Assembly: GCA_016185425.1 (NCBI GenBank)
Contig: JACPNQ010000034.1
Coordinates: 1 to 64,000, forward strand
Direction: 5' to 3'
DNA: 64,000 nt
Source: Acidobacteriota bacterium
GTDB lineage: Bacteria > Acidobacteriota > Terriglobia > Bryobacterales > Bryobacteraceae
Positions within the stretch are counted from its first letter, which is position 1. The number at the start of each line of letters is the position of its first letter. Below the pieces are notes generated by a model. It made no database searches and was not told where the DNA came from. It was given only the letters and a program-made list of their open reading frames with translations. Made by a program: the position numbers and the translations under genes. Of the stretch, positions 52,247-61,052 are shown piece after piece.

Positions 52247-52693
52247 ATGGCGAAGTCCATCTGGAATGCTTCCGACCGCCAATCGCTATTGGCCCGCTTT
52301 GACTCTCTTAGCCCGGAGATGGCGCCGCGCTGGGGAAGGATTACGGTATCGCAAATGGTGAAACACTGCACCGTGCCGATTCTCTCCACGACGGGTGAAT
52401 TCCCTGCGACACAGAAGAGGACCTTTTTCCGAATCTGGCCGATGCAGAAATTAGTTATCTATGTACTTCCGTGGCCGAAGGGGGCGCCGGCGGCGCCGGA
52501 GTCTATCATTACCGACAACGGGGACCTATCCGAGCGGGTGGCCGCACTGCGCGTGGCGGTGGGCAAGTTTGTGGCGCGCGGTGAGTCGCAGGAATTCGCG
52601 CCGCATGCCGCGTTCGGGCCGTTGGGTGCGAAAGATTGGGGTGCGCTGGTGCATCGGCACCTGGACCATCACTTGCAGCAATTCGGCGTTTAG
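52247..52693 (+). CDS. DUF1569 (DinB-like) protein
   Basis: A 148-residue protein with DinB-like four-helix architecture. SPEMAPRWGRITVSQMVKHC carries the first metal-type His, and WGALVHRHLDHHLQQFG the C-terminal His pair, matching DUF1569. No reaction is known. The start at ATG 52247 is set by the conserved N-terminus (MAKSIWNASDRQSLLARFDSL) and the -10 hexamer just upstream. Divergently, the 52212 operon begins 34 bp to the left. Its last four bases overlap the end of the convergent gene at 52690. Confidence 0.82.
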   Translation: MAKSIWNASDRQSLLARFDSLSPEMAPRWGRITVSQMVKHCTVPILSTTGEFPATQKRTFFRIWPMQKLVIYVLPWPKGAPAAPESIITDNGDLSERVAALRVAVGKFVARGESQEFAPHAAFGPLGAKDWGALVHRHLDHHLQQFGV

Positions 52694-53130
52694 AGGATCG
52701 CTTCCCCGGGGAAGCGCGCGCCGGCCGCTACGCGGATCTTGCCGGCAGTGACCGTCCAGACCCAAAGCCTGACGCCCGGTGGTGGGCCGAGCATGAATTC
52801 GACGCCGTCGGAAAAGAGCTTCTTCTTTTTTTGCGCTGTGACCGACTGCCAGGGAATCAATAGCGGCGGATGCCAGAAGCGGAAAGGGAGCATCATCGAC
52901 ATATAGAGTCCGCGTTCATCGGCGCCGAATATGAGGCAGTTGCGGATGCCCAGCCAGCGCATTGCCGCGGATTGAAAACGCCATTTTGGGCCGGTAAACG
53001 GCTTGCGGTACGCATAGCCCGCAGCGAGTTTACGCCATCCGGAGATGTAGCTCAGGACGGTCAGCATTATGAGCCAGGCGGCGGCCGCGATCAGCGGAAG
53101 GGCGCCGGGAATCAACCAGTCAGGCATCAT
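52690..53130 (-). CDS. Hypothetical membrane protein
   Basis: A 146-residue protein with one strong N-terminal helix (LPLIAAAAWLIMLTVLSYISG) and a cytoplasmic-type beta-rich domain. RYxKPFTGPKWRFQSAAMR and GADERGLYMSMMLPFRFWHPPLLIPWQ are its most distinctive parts; the second resembles PH-like bacterial membrane-associated domains. No function is assigned. Two ATG codons in tandem (53130, 53127) could start it. It is divergent from the phoH operon, whose promoter region it shares. Confidence 0.65.
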   Translation of the reverse strand: MMPDWLIPGALPLIAAAAWLIMLTVLSYISGWRKLAAGYAYRKPFTGPKWRFQSAAMRWLGIRNCLIFGADERGLYMSMMLPFRFWHPPLLIPWQSVTAQKKKKLFSDGVEFMLGPPPGVRLWVWTVTAGKIRVAAGARFPGEAIL

Positions 53131-53155
53131 TCCGATCCGTATATCGGCGCCCTGC

Positions 53156-53161
53156 TATAAT
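53156..53161 (+). promoter_or_regulatory. -10 element (TATAAT) of phoH-era operon
   Basis: A perfect TATAAT that ends 8 bases before the ATG of a short frame at 53170 and 46 bases before the phoH ATG. Confidence 0.55.
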
Positions 53162-53169
53162 TAAGTAGG

Positions 53170-53217
53170 ATGTCCGGGCTCTCGTCATTGCAGACACGCA
53201 CCAACGCATGCGATTAA
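53170..53217 (+). CDS. Possible 15-codon leader ORF overlapping phoH start
   Basis: ATG at 53170 lies 8 bases after TATAAT and reads [15 protein letters not shown] to a TAA at 53215-53217, overlapping the phoH ATG (53208) in another frame. If the transcript is leaderless at 53170, ribosomes finishing here could restart on phoH, which has no Shine-Dalgarno site. Expression is unproven. Confidence 0.35.
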   Translation: MSGLSSLQTRTNACD

Positions 53218-54239
53218 GTGTGCCCATTCCTCAGGGTATTGAGGCCCTATATGGAATCCGCGACGAGAATATTCGCCTGCTGGAGACGGCGCTTGCGGTG
53301 CGCACCCGTATGACCAATGGTGCCTTGGAAATTGAGGGCGACGAAGGCCGTGTGGAGCGCGCTGGGCGCATCGTCAGCGACTATGCCGAGATGGTTCGCG
53401 AGGGGCAGGCGTTCAGCAGCGGTGACATGAGTAACTACCTGCGCATCATCACCGGGGATGACAACGTCACGCTCCGTGCGCTTGTTGCGAGCGGCCGGCA
53501 GCGTAGCTTCGGCAAGAAGGTATTGACGCCCAAAACGATTAATCAGTGCCGGTATCTGGAAGCGATCGAACGGAACGACCTGGTAATCGGGGTGGGGCCG
53601 GCGGGCACCGGAAAGACCTATTTAGCCGTCGCCATGGCCGTGTCCGCGTTGCTGTCCAAGCGAGTGTCGCGCATTATTCTCACGCGGCCAGCCGTGGAAG
53701 CCGGAGAAAAACTTGGCTTTTTGCCCGGCACGCTGCAAGAGAAAATCGACCCGTACCTGCGCCCCCTCTACGACGCGCTTTTCGATATGCTCGAAGCCGA
53801 CAAGGTGGAAAAGTTCATCGAGAAGAACATCATCGAAGTGGCACCGCTTGCGTTCATGCGCGGCCGCACGTTGAACGACAGCTTCATCATTCTGGATGAA
53901 GCGCAGAATTCGACGCCGGAACAAATGAAGATGGTACTGACGCGCCAGGGCTTCAACTCGAAGACGGTTGTCACGGGAGATGCCACGCAGATCGACCTTC
54001 CCAGCGGGCGCCGTTCGGGCCTGATTGAGGCAGTCGAGATTCTGAAGGGTATCGAAGGCATCAGCTTCGTTCATTTCGACGAGCAGGACGTGGTCCGGCA
54101 TAGCCTGGTCCAACGCATTATCCGTGCTTACGAAAAGCACGGCGAAAATGCCGCCAATGCGCGCCAACTCAGTCTCCGTTTGAACGAAGCCATGGCCGAA
54201 GCGGACTCCACCAACACCGCAACCACACCCAACGCCTGA
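53208..54239 (+). CDS. ybeZ: PhoH-like ATPase (YbeZ)
   Basis: A 343-residue PhoH-type P-loop ATPase. A KH-like N-terminal region is followed by Walker A GPAGTGKT (about 128-135), Walker [10 protein letters not shown], and [12 protein letters not shown] with a C-terminal Arg finger region [14 protein letters not shown]. YbeZ works with YbeY in rRNA processing and ribosome quality control, and is an RNA-dependent ATPase or helicase. The gene order ybeZ-ybeY-corC-era is conserved in many bacteria and supports the call. The start lacks a ribosome site and follows a short overlapping frame. Confidence 0.95.
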   Translation: MRLSVPIPQGIEALYGIRDENIRLLETALAVRTRMTNGALEIEGDEGRVERAGRIVSDYAEMVREGQAFSSGDMSNYLRIITGDDNVTLRALVASGRQRSFGKKVLTPKTINQCRYLEAIERNDLVIGVGPAGTGKTYLAVAMAVSALLSKRVSRIILTRPAVEAGEKLGFLPGTLQEKIDPYLRPLYDALFDMLEADKVEKFIEKNIIEVAPLAFMRGRTLNDSFIILDEAQNSTPEQMKMVLTRQGFNSKTVVTGDATQIDLPSGRRSGLIEAVEILKGIEGISFVHFDEQDVVRHSLVQRIIRAYEKHGENAANARQLSLRLNEAMAEADSTNTATTPNA

Positions 54240-54256
54240 TCTCCCTACCCCTACCT

Positions 54257-54703
54257 ATGTCGCCGGATGGCAGTATATTTCTGTTTCGCAGCGCTCCACG
54301 CGGCCTGGACCGCAAACGCCTGCGATCCTTCCAACACACGTTGATTTCGCTTGTTACAGCAGGGCGGTCCTTTACGTGTTTGTTGACCTCAGACGCCGAG
54401 TTGCGGCGCCTGAACGCAACGTTTCTCCGGAGGGATTATCCAACCGATGTGCTCTCGTTTCCCTCTGTGGAGGGCGAGGAATCGCTGGGAGAACTCGCGG
54501 TTTCCGCCCCGCGCGCCAAGATGCAGGCCACCGAGCTCGGCCATCCGGTTGAGACGGAAGTCGAAATCCTAATGCTGCACGGCGTGCTCCATCTGCTGGG
54601 GCATGACCATGAAGCCGACCGTGGGGGCATGCGCCGGCTGGAGTCGCGCTGGCGGCAGAAGCTGGGGTTGCCTGCCGGATTGATTGAGCGTACGCGCCGA
54701 TGA
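54257..54703 (+). CDS. ybeY: Endoribonuclease YbeY
   Basis: A 148-residue single-strand-specific metal-dependent endoribonuclease that matures 16S rRNA and helps degrade defective ribosomes. The zinc motif H-G-x-L-H-L-x-G-H-D-H is present as HGVLHLLGHDHE. TDVLSFPSVEGEESLGELAVS is the conserved substrate region. It lies 17 bp after ybeZ and overlaps the corC-like gene by four bases. Confidence 0.95.
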   Translation: MSPDGSIFLFRSAPRGLDRKRLRSFQHTLISLVTAGRSFTCLLTSDAELRRLNATFLRRDYPTDVLSFPSVEGEESLGELAVSAPRAKMQATELGHPVETEVEILMLHGVLHLLGHDHEADRGGMRRLESRWRQKLGLPAGLIERTRR

Positions 54704-55992
54704 ATATCGCGTTTTTCCTGACACTGGCCGTTTTCTCCGCGCTCCTGACGCTGAGCGCGGTGGCCCAACTTTTGTATGTTGAGGCATTGCGTCTGCGCTC
54801 CAGGGAATATCCGGCGCTCGAGTATTTCAAGCGGAACCTGGAAGAGCGGCTGGGCCTGAAGATTGAGCGGGGCGCTTTGACGTTTTCGCTGATTAAGCAT
54901 TCCCTCATCGCGATGATGGGTATCTTTTCGCTGTCGCTGCTGGGTGCGGGGCGGGAGCATTTCTGGACGGCGATCGCCGAGGCGGCGGTGCTGGCTTGGG
55001 TGCTCTGTACGTTTTTCGCGCAGATTTTGCCGCAACTTCTGTATCGCCAGACCAACGGTAAGTGGCTGTTCGCCTTTCTACCCGTTCTTCACGCCATGAT
55101 TCTGGTGATGGCGCCGATTGTGGCGATCTTGAAGTTCTTCCAATCGCTGACGGAGCTGCGGGAACCGGCGGATGAGGAGGCGGGAAATGGCAACGCGGAG
55201 TCGGTGGAAGCGTTGATTACCGCGGGCAAGGAAGAGGGGCTGATTGAGGAGGAGGACCGGCAGCTTATTCAGTCGGTCGTGGAGTTCGGCGATAAGACCG
55301 TGCACGAAGTGATGACGCCGCGACCCCGCATTGTAGCGATTGAGAAGGGAAAGTCGCTGGAGGAGCTGCGGCAGCTAGTCATCAACGAGCAGTATTCGCG
55401 TATTCCGGTTTTTGATGAGTCGATCGACAACATCGTTGGCTTTATCCATGTGCGAGACATGTTTGAGCGCAATCCGGATGAGCGCGGACGCAAGGCATGG
55501 GAGTTGATGCGACCGATCCGTGTGGTTCCGGAGCAGAAGAAGGTGACGGCGCTACTGCGTGAGATGCAGCGCGATGGCGCGCACATGGCGGTGGTTGTCG
55601 ATGAGTATGGCAACACGGCCGGGCTGGCGACGATGGAAGACCTAGTGGAGGAGATCTTCGGCGAGATTCGCGATGAACACGAACCAATGGCCGATGTGAC
55701 ACCGGATGGGGAAGGCGCCTGGCTGGTTTCCGGCAGTTTCGACATGGATCATTTGCAGGAGCTGGTGGCGTTCCGGACGGCCGCTCATTTTGACTCGACG
55801 ACTGTGGGCGGATTGGCGGCGGAGTGGCTGGGGCGCGTTCCTCGAGTTGGAGAGGCGGTCGAGCGGGAAGGGATTCGCATTGAGGTTGTCGCCGCGAACG
55901 ACCGGCGTGTGGATCGGGTGCGCATACTTCGCGCGCCGGAACCGGAACCGGTGAAAGAGCATCCGGCCGAGGAAGAGAAGAAGGATGCCTAG
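54700..55992 (+). CDS. CNNM/CorC family membrane transporter-associated protein
   Basis: A 430-residue protein with four N-terminal membrane helices (DUF21/CNNM), a CBS pair and a CorC_HlyC C-terminal domain. The junction GLIEEEDRQLIQSVVEFGDKTVHEVMTPRPRI and CBS residues ARIPVFDESIDNIVGFIHVRD are characteristic. The C-terminal domain contains VVDEYGNTAGLATMEDLVEEIFGEI, followed by SFDMDHLQELV. Members relate to magnesium/cobalt export or intracellular divalent-ion balance. It overlaps ybeY and era by four and eight bases, so translation is coupled. Confidence 0.9.
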   Translation: MNIAFFLTLAVFSALLTLSAVAQLLYVEALRLRSREYPALEYFKRNLEERLGLKIERGALTFSLIKHSLIAMMGIFSLSLLGAGREHFWTAIAEAAVLAWVLCTFFAQILPQLLYRQTNGKWLFAFLPVLHAMILVMAPIVAILKFFQSLTELREPADEEAGNGNAESVEALITAGKEEGLIEEEDRQLIQSVVEFGDKTVHEVMTPRPRIVAIEKGKSLEELRQLVINEQYSRIPVFDESIDNIVGFIHVRDMFERNPDERGRKAWELMRPIRVVPEQKKVTALLREMQRDGAHMAVVVDEYGNTAGLATMEDLVEEIFGEIRDEHEPMADVTPDGEGAWLVSGSFDMDHLQELVAFRTAAHFDSTTVGGLAAEWLGRVPRVGEAVEREGIRIEVVAANDRRVDRVRILRAPEPEPVKEHPAEEEKKDA

Positions 55993-56911
55993 AACAAGGA
56001 AACCGAAATTTCGGGCTGGAACGGCGACGATTATCGGGTTGCCGAATGCGGGGAAGTCGACGCTGCTGAATGCAATCGTCGGGGAGAAGCTGGCGATAGT
56101 GACGGCGAAGGCGCAGACGACGAGAACGGCGTTGAACGGCGTCTGGACGGGTGCAAATGCGCAGATTGTTTTCGTGGACACACCGGGTGTTCACAAGTCC
56201 GATACCGTGATCAATCGCCGCATGATGCAGGCCGTGCGCGCGTCGCTGGACGCTGTGGACGTGGTTGTGTTCGTCGTGGACGGAACAAAGCGGCCGGGCG
56301 AAGAAGATGCGCAGGCGGTGGACCTGGTGAAAAAACCGGGGATGCCGGTGATCCTGGTGTTGAACAAGGTGGACGCGATCGCCGAAAAACCGAAGCTTTT
56401 TGGCCTGATTGAGCGCTATCAGACGCTCCACGAATTTGCGGCGTACGTGCCGGTGTCGGCGAAGACGGGCGATGGCATCGACAATTTGCGGGATGCGATT
56501 GTAGCCCGGTTGCCGGAAGGCGCCGCGATCTACCCGGAAGATCATCTGACCGACGTTCCCTCGCGCTTCCTGGCGGCGGAGATGATCCGCGAGAAGATTC
56601 TGATTCTCTCCCGCCAGGAGGTGCCGCATTCGGTGGCCGTGCTGGTGGATGAATGGGAAGATAAGCCATCGGTGATTCGCATCGCCGCGACTGTCTATGT
56701 GGAGCGCGCCGGGCAGAAGAATATCATCGTTGGCGCAGGCGGCGCGATGATCAAGAAAATCGGGACGGCGGCGCGGGCGGAGATCGAGAAGTTTTTCGAC
56801 CGCAAGATCTTCCTGGAATTATTCGTGAAGGTAAAACCCGACTGGCGGAATCAGCCGGAGTTCCTCAATGAGTTAGACTGGCGTAGGATGGTCAACGACC
56901 GCGATGCTTAA
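55985..56911 (+). CDS. era: GTPase Era
   Basis: A 308-residue Ras-like GTPase that binds 16S rRNA and checks 30S assembly. Nucleotide motifs are GLPNAGKST (G1), TTRTALNG (G2), DTPGVH (G3), NKVD (G4) and SAKTGDG (G5). The C-terminal KH domain is VYVERAGQKNIIVGAGGAMIKKIGTAARAEIEKF. The ATG lies inside the end of the corC-like gene (ATGCCTAG). It is the last core gene of the ybeZ-ybeY-corC-era series. Confidence 0.96.
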   Translation: MPRTRKPKFRAGTATIIGLPNAGKSTLLNAIVGEKLAIVTAKAQTTRTALNGVWTGANAQIVFVDTPGVHKSDTVINRRMMQAVRASLDAVDVVVFVVDGTKRPGEEDAQAVDLVKKPGMPVILVLNKVDAIAEKPKLFGLIERYQTLHEFAAYVPVSAKTGDGIDNLRDAIVARLPEGAAIYPEDHLTDVPSRFLAAEMIREKILILSRQEVPHSVAVLVDEWEDKPSVIRIAATVYVERAGQKNIIVGAGGAMIKKIGTAARAEIEKFFDRKIFLELFVKVKPDWRNQPEFLNELDWRRMVNDRDA

Positions 56912-57182
56912 GAAAACTGCCCTATTTCTACTGCTTTTGGTCCCGGTGTTCGCGGACCAGAAGAAGGACGACGAGATCTACGACAAAGTGAAGCTGCGCC
57001 TGGCGGGCGACCCGGAAGTGAAGGGCGGGGGGCTGACAGTGGACGTGAAGGACGGCGTGGTGACGATCAAGGGAATCGTCCGTACCGATAAGGCAAAGTC
57101 AAAGGCGGAAAGGCTTGCGGGCCGCGTGAAGGGCGTCTCCAAAGTCGTCAATGAGCTGAAGGTTTCGCCGACCGGGAATTAG
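56904..57182 (+). CDS. Secreted BON-domain protein
   Basis: A 92-residue protein with signal MLKKTALFLLLLVPVFA and one BON domain (DEIYDKVKLRLAGDPEVKGGGLTVDVKDGVVTIKG...VKGVSKVVNELKV). BON domains bind phospholipid or sugar at membranes, as in OsmY. The ATG overlaps the era stop by 8 bases. It ends the phoH-era operon. Confidence 0.9.
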   Translation: MLKKTALFLLLLVPVFADQKKDDEIYDKVKLRLAGDPEVKGGGLTVDVKDGVVTIKGIVRTDKAKSKAERLAGRVKGVSKVVNELKVSPTGN

Positions 57183-57190
57183 CGGCGTCT

Positions 57191-57196
57191 TATCAT
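57191..57196 (+). promoter_or_regulatory. -10 element for FAD-dependent oxidoreductase gene
   Basis: TATCAT ends 7 bases before ATG 57204; there is no Shine-Dalgarno site. The overlapping TAAGAT (57196-57201) is an alternative. Confidence 0.4.
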
Positions 57197-57203
57197 AAGA
57201 TGT

Positions 57204-58514
57204 ATGCGTTCTAATCTTGACGCCGTCGTTATCGGCGGCGGCCCCGCAGGCTCAACTGTGTCCGCTCTCATGGCCCAGCAGGGGCTTTCCGTGCGGCTAT
57301 TCGAGAGGGAGCGGTTTCCCCGTTTTCATATCGGCGAATCGCTGATTCCGGAGACGTATTGGGTGCTGGAGCGGCTGGGGATGCTGGAGCAGATGAAGAA
57401 CAGCCCCTTCGTGAAGAAGTACAGCGTGCAGTTCATCAGTTCGAACGGCCGTCTGTCCGCGCCGTTCTACTTCTGGGACAACAAGCCGCATGAGTGCTCG
57501 CAGACATGGCAGGTGGTGCGGAGCCAGTTCGACCAGATGATGCTGGAGAATGCCAGGCGGCTCGGCGTGCAGGCGGAAGAGGGCGTGCAGGTGACGGACG
57601 TGCTGTTCGATGGCGAGCGCGCGAAGGGTATCCGTATCCGGCGTCCGGACGGACAGACGAGCGAGATTTTGGCCAACGTTGTGGTCGACGCCAGCGGACA
57701 GAGTGGGCTGCTACAGCACAAGCGTAAACTTCGCGTGTGGGACCCGGAGCTGAATAAGGGTGCGATCTGGACGTACTGGGAAGGCGCCCTCCGCGACACG
57801 GGGAAGAACGAAGGCGCGACGATGGTGATCCAGACACCGGACAAGAAGGGCTGGTTCTGGTACATTCCGCTGCACGATAACCGGGTCAGTCTCGGTATCG
57901 TCGGTCCATTTGACTACCTGTTCAAAGGCCGGGACGGCCACGAGAAGACGTACCAGGAAGAGGTGGAGCGCTGCCCGGCGGTAGGCGAGCGAATTAGCAA
58001 CGCGAAACGCATTACGGGATACTTTGCGACGCGCGATTATTCCTATCGTTCGACGCAAGTGGCTGGCGACGGCTGGGTGCTGGTGGGCGACGCATTCGCA
58101 TTTCTCGATCCGTTGTATTCGTCGGGGGTGTTGTTGGCGTTGAAGTCCGGCGAACTGGCCGCGGAGGCGATTGTCGAAGGATTAAAAAAGGGCGACACCT
58201 CAGCCGCGCAACTGGGCAAGTGGGGGCCGGCTTTCAACGAGGGCGTGGATCGCATGCGGCGCCTGGTGTGTGAGTTCTATGACGGATTCAGCTTTGGCCA
58301 ATTGATGCGGACGAATCCGGAATTGCGCGGGCCGGTGACAGATCTGCTGATTGGCGACCTGTTCACCGACAAAGTTGACTGTGTGTGGAAACCTCTGGAA
58401 GCCCTGTATCCCGAGGGGAAAAAGCCGCCGGTGGGCTGGTTCGCGGGCACTCCTGCAGAAGTGGCCACGAACAAAGCCAACGAACTGATCTTGCCGGAAG
58501 GCGCGCGGCCTTAG
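57204..58514 (+). CDS. FAD-dependent oxidoreductase (halogenase/geranylgeranyl reductase-like)
   Basis: A 436-residue flavoprotein with Rossmann GGGPAGS near the N-terminus (DAVVIGGGPAGSTVSALM), ERERFPRFHIGESLIP (common to tryptophan-halogenase-like and PrnA-type enzymes), DASGQSGLL and GWVLVGDAFAFLDPLYSSGV, the second FAD motif. The halogenase WxWxIP signature is partial (WFWYIPL) and the catalytic Lys is not obvious, so a monooxygenase or reductase role is equally possible. It is monocistronic in appearance, and its stop overlaps the stop of the convergent small gene by 4 bases. Confidence 0.85.
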   Translation: MRSNLDAVVIGGGPAGSTVSALMAQQGLSVRLFERERFPRFHIGESLIPETYWVLERLGMLEQMKNSPFVKKYSVQFISSNGRLSAPFYFWDNKPHECSQTWQVVRSQFDQMMLENARRLGVQAEEGVQVTDVLFDGERAKGIRIRRPDGQTSEILANVVVDASGQSGLLQHKRKLRVWDPELNKGAIWTYWEGALRDTGKNEGATMVIQTPDKKGWFWYIPLHDNRVSLGIVGPFDYLFKGRDGHEKTYQEEVERCPAVGERISNAKRITGYFATRDYSYRSTQVAGDGWVLVGDAFAFLDPLYSSGVLLALKSGELAAEAIVEGLKKGDTSAAQLGKWGPAFNEGVDRMRRLVCEFYDGFSFGQLMRTNPELRGPVTDLLIGDLFTDKVDCVWKPLEALYPEGKKPPVGWFAGTPAEVATNKANELILPEGARP

Positions 58515-58825
58515 CTTCGTTCGGGGAAAGCGCCCAGAGTGTTCCCCGCCACCAGCAACGCGTAGGCGCTAAAGATGCGCGCCTGCGCGGGTATGGATGT
58601 GTCCTTCTTCTCCGACGTCAATCGCAACAGAGCCAGACTATAGTCGCCACGGCGCAGCAGATCCACAGCCTGCTCCACGGCCACCGAGCGTTGCGGTTGG
58701 AAGCCCGCAATGCGCTCCGCCGCCACCTCCACGGCGCAGCCCGCCGAAACCCGCTGGCCGACGGTTCCTATGAACAACGCGCACAGGGCGGAGGCAGCAA
58801 ATACGCGCCAGTTTTTATTTTTCAT
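58511..58825 (-). CDS. Small hypothetical secreted protein
   Basis: A 104-residue protein with a signal peptide (VFAASALCALFIGTVGQRVSAG) and a helical domain containing AVDLLRRGDYSLALLRLTSEKKD, a TPR-like motif. It follows the large redox protein gene by 9 bp, so it is probably co-transcribed. No known family. Confidence 0.6.
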   Translation of the reverse strand: MKNKNWRVFAASALCALFIGTVGQRVSAGCAVEVAAERIAGFQPQRSVAVEQAVDLLRRGDYSLALLRLTSEKKDTSIPAQARIFSAYALLVAGNTLGAFPERS

Positions 58826-58834
58826 CTCGTTGCC

Positions 58835-60991
58835 TCACACTATCTGTACGAGCGAGGAGGCATTTTGTTTCCTTTTTCCTTCACCAAAATGCAGCACGTC
58901 CATCGGGCAGACGGTAATACAGATTCCGCAACCGATGCATGAGCTATTTACATTGTCTATTTCGCGTTGCAGCATGGCGTACTTCATCACGTCGATTCCC
59001 ACCTGGCAGTTGCGCGTGCACTCGCCGCAGGCGATACATTTCTCGTTGGCCTGAATGGAGAACCGGCTCCAACGAATACGCGTATACCAGGCAGAGAAAA
59101 GTTCCATCATTTTCGCAAGCGGGCACCAATAGCGGCACCACATTTTGCCGCCGAGGAATGGGTAGAGCCCGACCGGCAGGATGCCGGCCAGCCACACGTC
59201 CGCAATGAGGTGGTAGATCTCCAGGCCCTGCGCCGCAGGCTTCGTCAGCACGGTGTAGGTGTCCTTGCCGAGTACCAGCAGCGTGACGATGACCGCCGCG
59301 CCGAGGATGACGCTGTTCATGCGCTCCCACCGGACCGCGGCGTCGCCTTTGGGCGCGAGATGGCGCCAACGGTCGCCGAAGGTCTCCGCCAGTCCACCGC
59401 AGCCGCAGACCCAACTGCAGTAGCGTTTGCCGTGGAAGATCACCAGGAGCGGGATGATGCCGAAGCTCAGCAACAAACCCCAGTAGATCCAGACCTTATG
59501 CGGATTGCCAAAAAATGTGTAGAAGAATAGCGGCCACGCATACACGAGGCCGTAGCTTCGCCATAGGTTGTTGGTGAAGTTGGAGTCCCTGGCCAACGCC
59601 TCGCCCAACCACTGATTCTGCACGGCGATGCGGAACAAGAACTCGGGAATCAGGAAGAAGAAGATCCACTGGAAGCCGATCAGACTCGCATAGCGCCACA
59701 TTTGGAACCGGTCGCCGCGATCCCATCCCCACCGCTTCGCCGCCTGAATACCGAACACTGTCATCAACGCGGTGAAGAGCACGGTATACCAGAACGACCA
59801 TGGCCGGCCGCCGAAACTCAGCATGGCATGGCCCCAGCCTTTGAATGGCCAGAACTCGTTGTTGTCGCCGCCCTTCACTGCGTAGACCGTGTAGCTGATG
59901 CTTAGCGACAGCGCCAGCCACGACCACCGGTTCCCCCGCCATCCGGTCACAAGTAGTCCGGCTGCCGCCGCGAGCGTCAACCAGTACATCGCGAGCGCTA
60001 TGCCGATTACGCCCATGGCCGCCAACCCGGCTGGCAGCCATGGATTCGCGGACCAGTCGTTCTCCATTCGCAGGCCCAACTGTTGCAGAAAGGCCGCGGG
60101 CGATTCGCTCCCAATCAGCACGAACACGCGGTCAAACGGCAGCCGCTCTCCGCCGCGAAGCACTACGTCCGGCCCGATGGACTCCACGACCGCGTTCGTC
60201 ATGGTCTTGATGGCATCCAACTTCTCGCGATTGGCCTTAAATAGACGGTGGAAGTCCTGGCCACGGTGTACCAGCGTCACGTCGTTTCGCGCGGCAAGCA
60301 CCAACGCTGCCTCTACCGCCGAATTGCCGCCCCCGACGACGACAATTCGCTCTTCTGCGAACTGGCTAGGATTATATAGCCGGTGGTGAACGTTGCCCGC
60401 GTCTTCGCCCGGCACTCCCAATTTGCGCGGTGTGCCGCTTTGGCCGGTCGCAATCACCACCCGGCGTGTTTTGTATACAGCGCCGGAACCGGAACGAACC
60501 AACCATCCTTCGTTGGTTCGTTCCAGGGCAATGATTGGTTCTTTCTCATGGATTTCGATGTGTTTCGCGGCCGCGTGCCAGTTGGCCAGGAGTTCTTCAC
60601 GCCTAGACTCGCCGAGCCATAAGGGGCCCATGGCCGTTTGCCCCACCGGCTCATCGTAGACCATCTTTGCTTCGGGAAACTCATATATCGTGTTCGCGAT
60701 CCGGGCCTTTTCCAGTACCAGCACCCGGAGCTCACGCTCCTGTAATGCCAGCGCACAGTTCAACCCAGCCGCACCCGCACCGGCTATCACCACGTCGTAG
60801 CCCGGCCCTGTTTTTCGGATGCTAGCAAGATATTCAGCCAGTGAGCGTCCCTGTTCCATCGCCAGCTTCAGCAACGGCGCCCCGGCCAGATCGCCGATCA
60901 CGTGTACTCCGGGCAGACTCGATTCGAAGCGGGCGCCCAATTCCGGCCGCCGCGCTGGCATATTGGCCGATTCGAGCAATCGACGGAGCAT
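58835..60991 (-). CDS. Flavoprotein-polyferredoxin membrane fusion protein
   Basis: A 718-residue protein. Residues 1-55 resemble the C-terminal end of thioredoxin-reductase-like flavoproteins (GVHVIGDLAGAPLLKLAMEQG). A complete FAD/NADP module follows (AGAGAAGLN near 70, ATGQSGTPRKL, VVVGGGNSAVEAAL). About 335-640 is a polytopic membrane domain of NapH/CcoG type with CSWVCGCGGLAE and WCRYWCPLAK, and the end carries two 4Fe-4S motifs (CIACGECTRNC, CIGCGICITVC). It should pass electrons from NAD(P)H through FAD to iron-sulfur clusters at the membrane. Electron acceptor unknown. GATAAT lies 8 bases before the ATG. Confidence 0.88.
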   Translation of the reverse strand: MLRRLLESANMPARRPELGARFESSLPGVHVIGDLAGAPLLKLAMEQGRSLAEYLASIRKTGPGYDVVIAGAGAAGLNCALALQERELRVLVLEKARIANTIYEFPEAKMVYDEPVGQTAMGPLWLGESRREELLANWHAAAKHIEIHEKEPIIALERTNEGWLVRSGSGAVYKTRRVVIATGQSGTPRKLGVPGEDAGNVHHRLYNPSQFAEERIVVVGGGNSAVEAALVLAARNDVTLVHRGQDFHRLFKANREKLDAIKTMTNAVVESIGPDVVLRGGERLPFDRVFVLIGSESPAAFLQQLGLRMENDWSANPWLPAGLAAMGVIGIALAMYWLTLAAAAGLLVTGWRGNRWSWLALSLSISYTVYAVKGGDNNEFWPFKGWGHAMLSFGGRPWSFWYTVLFTALMTVFGIQAAKRWGWDRGDRFQMWRYASLIGFQWIFFFLIPEFLFRIAVQNQWLGEALARDSNFTNNLWRSYGLVYAWPLFFYTFFGNPHKVWIYWGLLLSFGIIPLLVIFHGKRYCSWVCGCGGLAETFGDRWRHLAPKGDAAVRWERMNSVILGAAVIVTLLVLGKDTYTVLTKPAAQGLEIYHLIADVWLAGILPVGLYPFLGGKMWCRYWCPLAKMMELFSAWYTRIRWSRFSIQANEKCIACGECTRNCQVGIDVMKYAMLQREIDNVNSSCIGCGICITVCPMDVLHFGEGKRKQNASSLVQIV

Positions 60992-60999
60992 TCCGCCGT

Positions 61000-61005
61000 A
61001 TTATC
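61000..61005 (-). promoter_or_regulatory. -10 element for redox fusion gene
   Basis: Minus-strand GATAAT ends 8 bases before ATG 60991 with no strong Shine-Dalgarno site between. Confidence 0.45.
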
Positions 61006-61052
61006 CCAAAACGGGTGAGAATTATTTCTCCCCGTGTCCACTACCTCTATGC

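Noticed and set aside
57204-58514. Confident tryptophan halogenase
   Set aside because: The WxWxIP motif is only partial and the catalytic Lys was not found, so only a general FAD-dependent call is safe.
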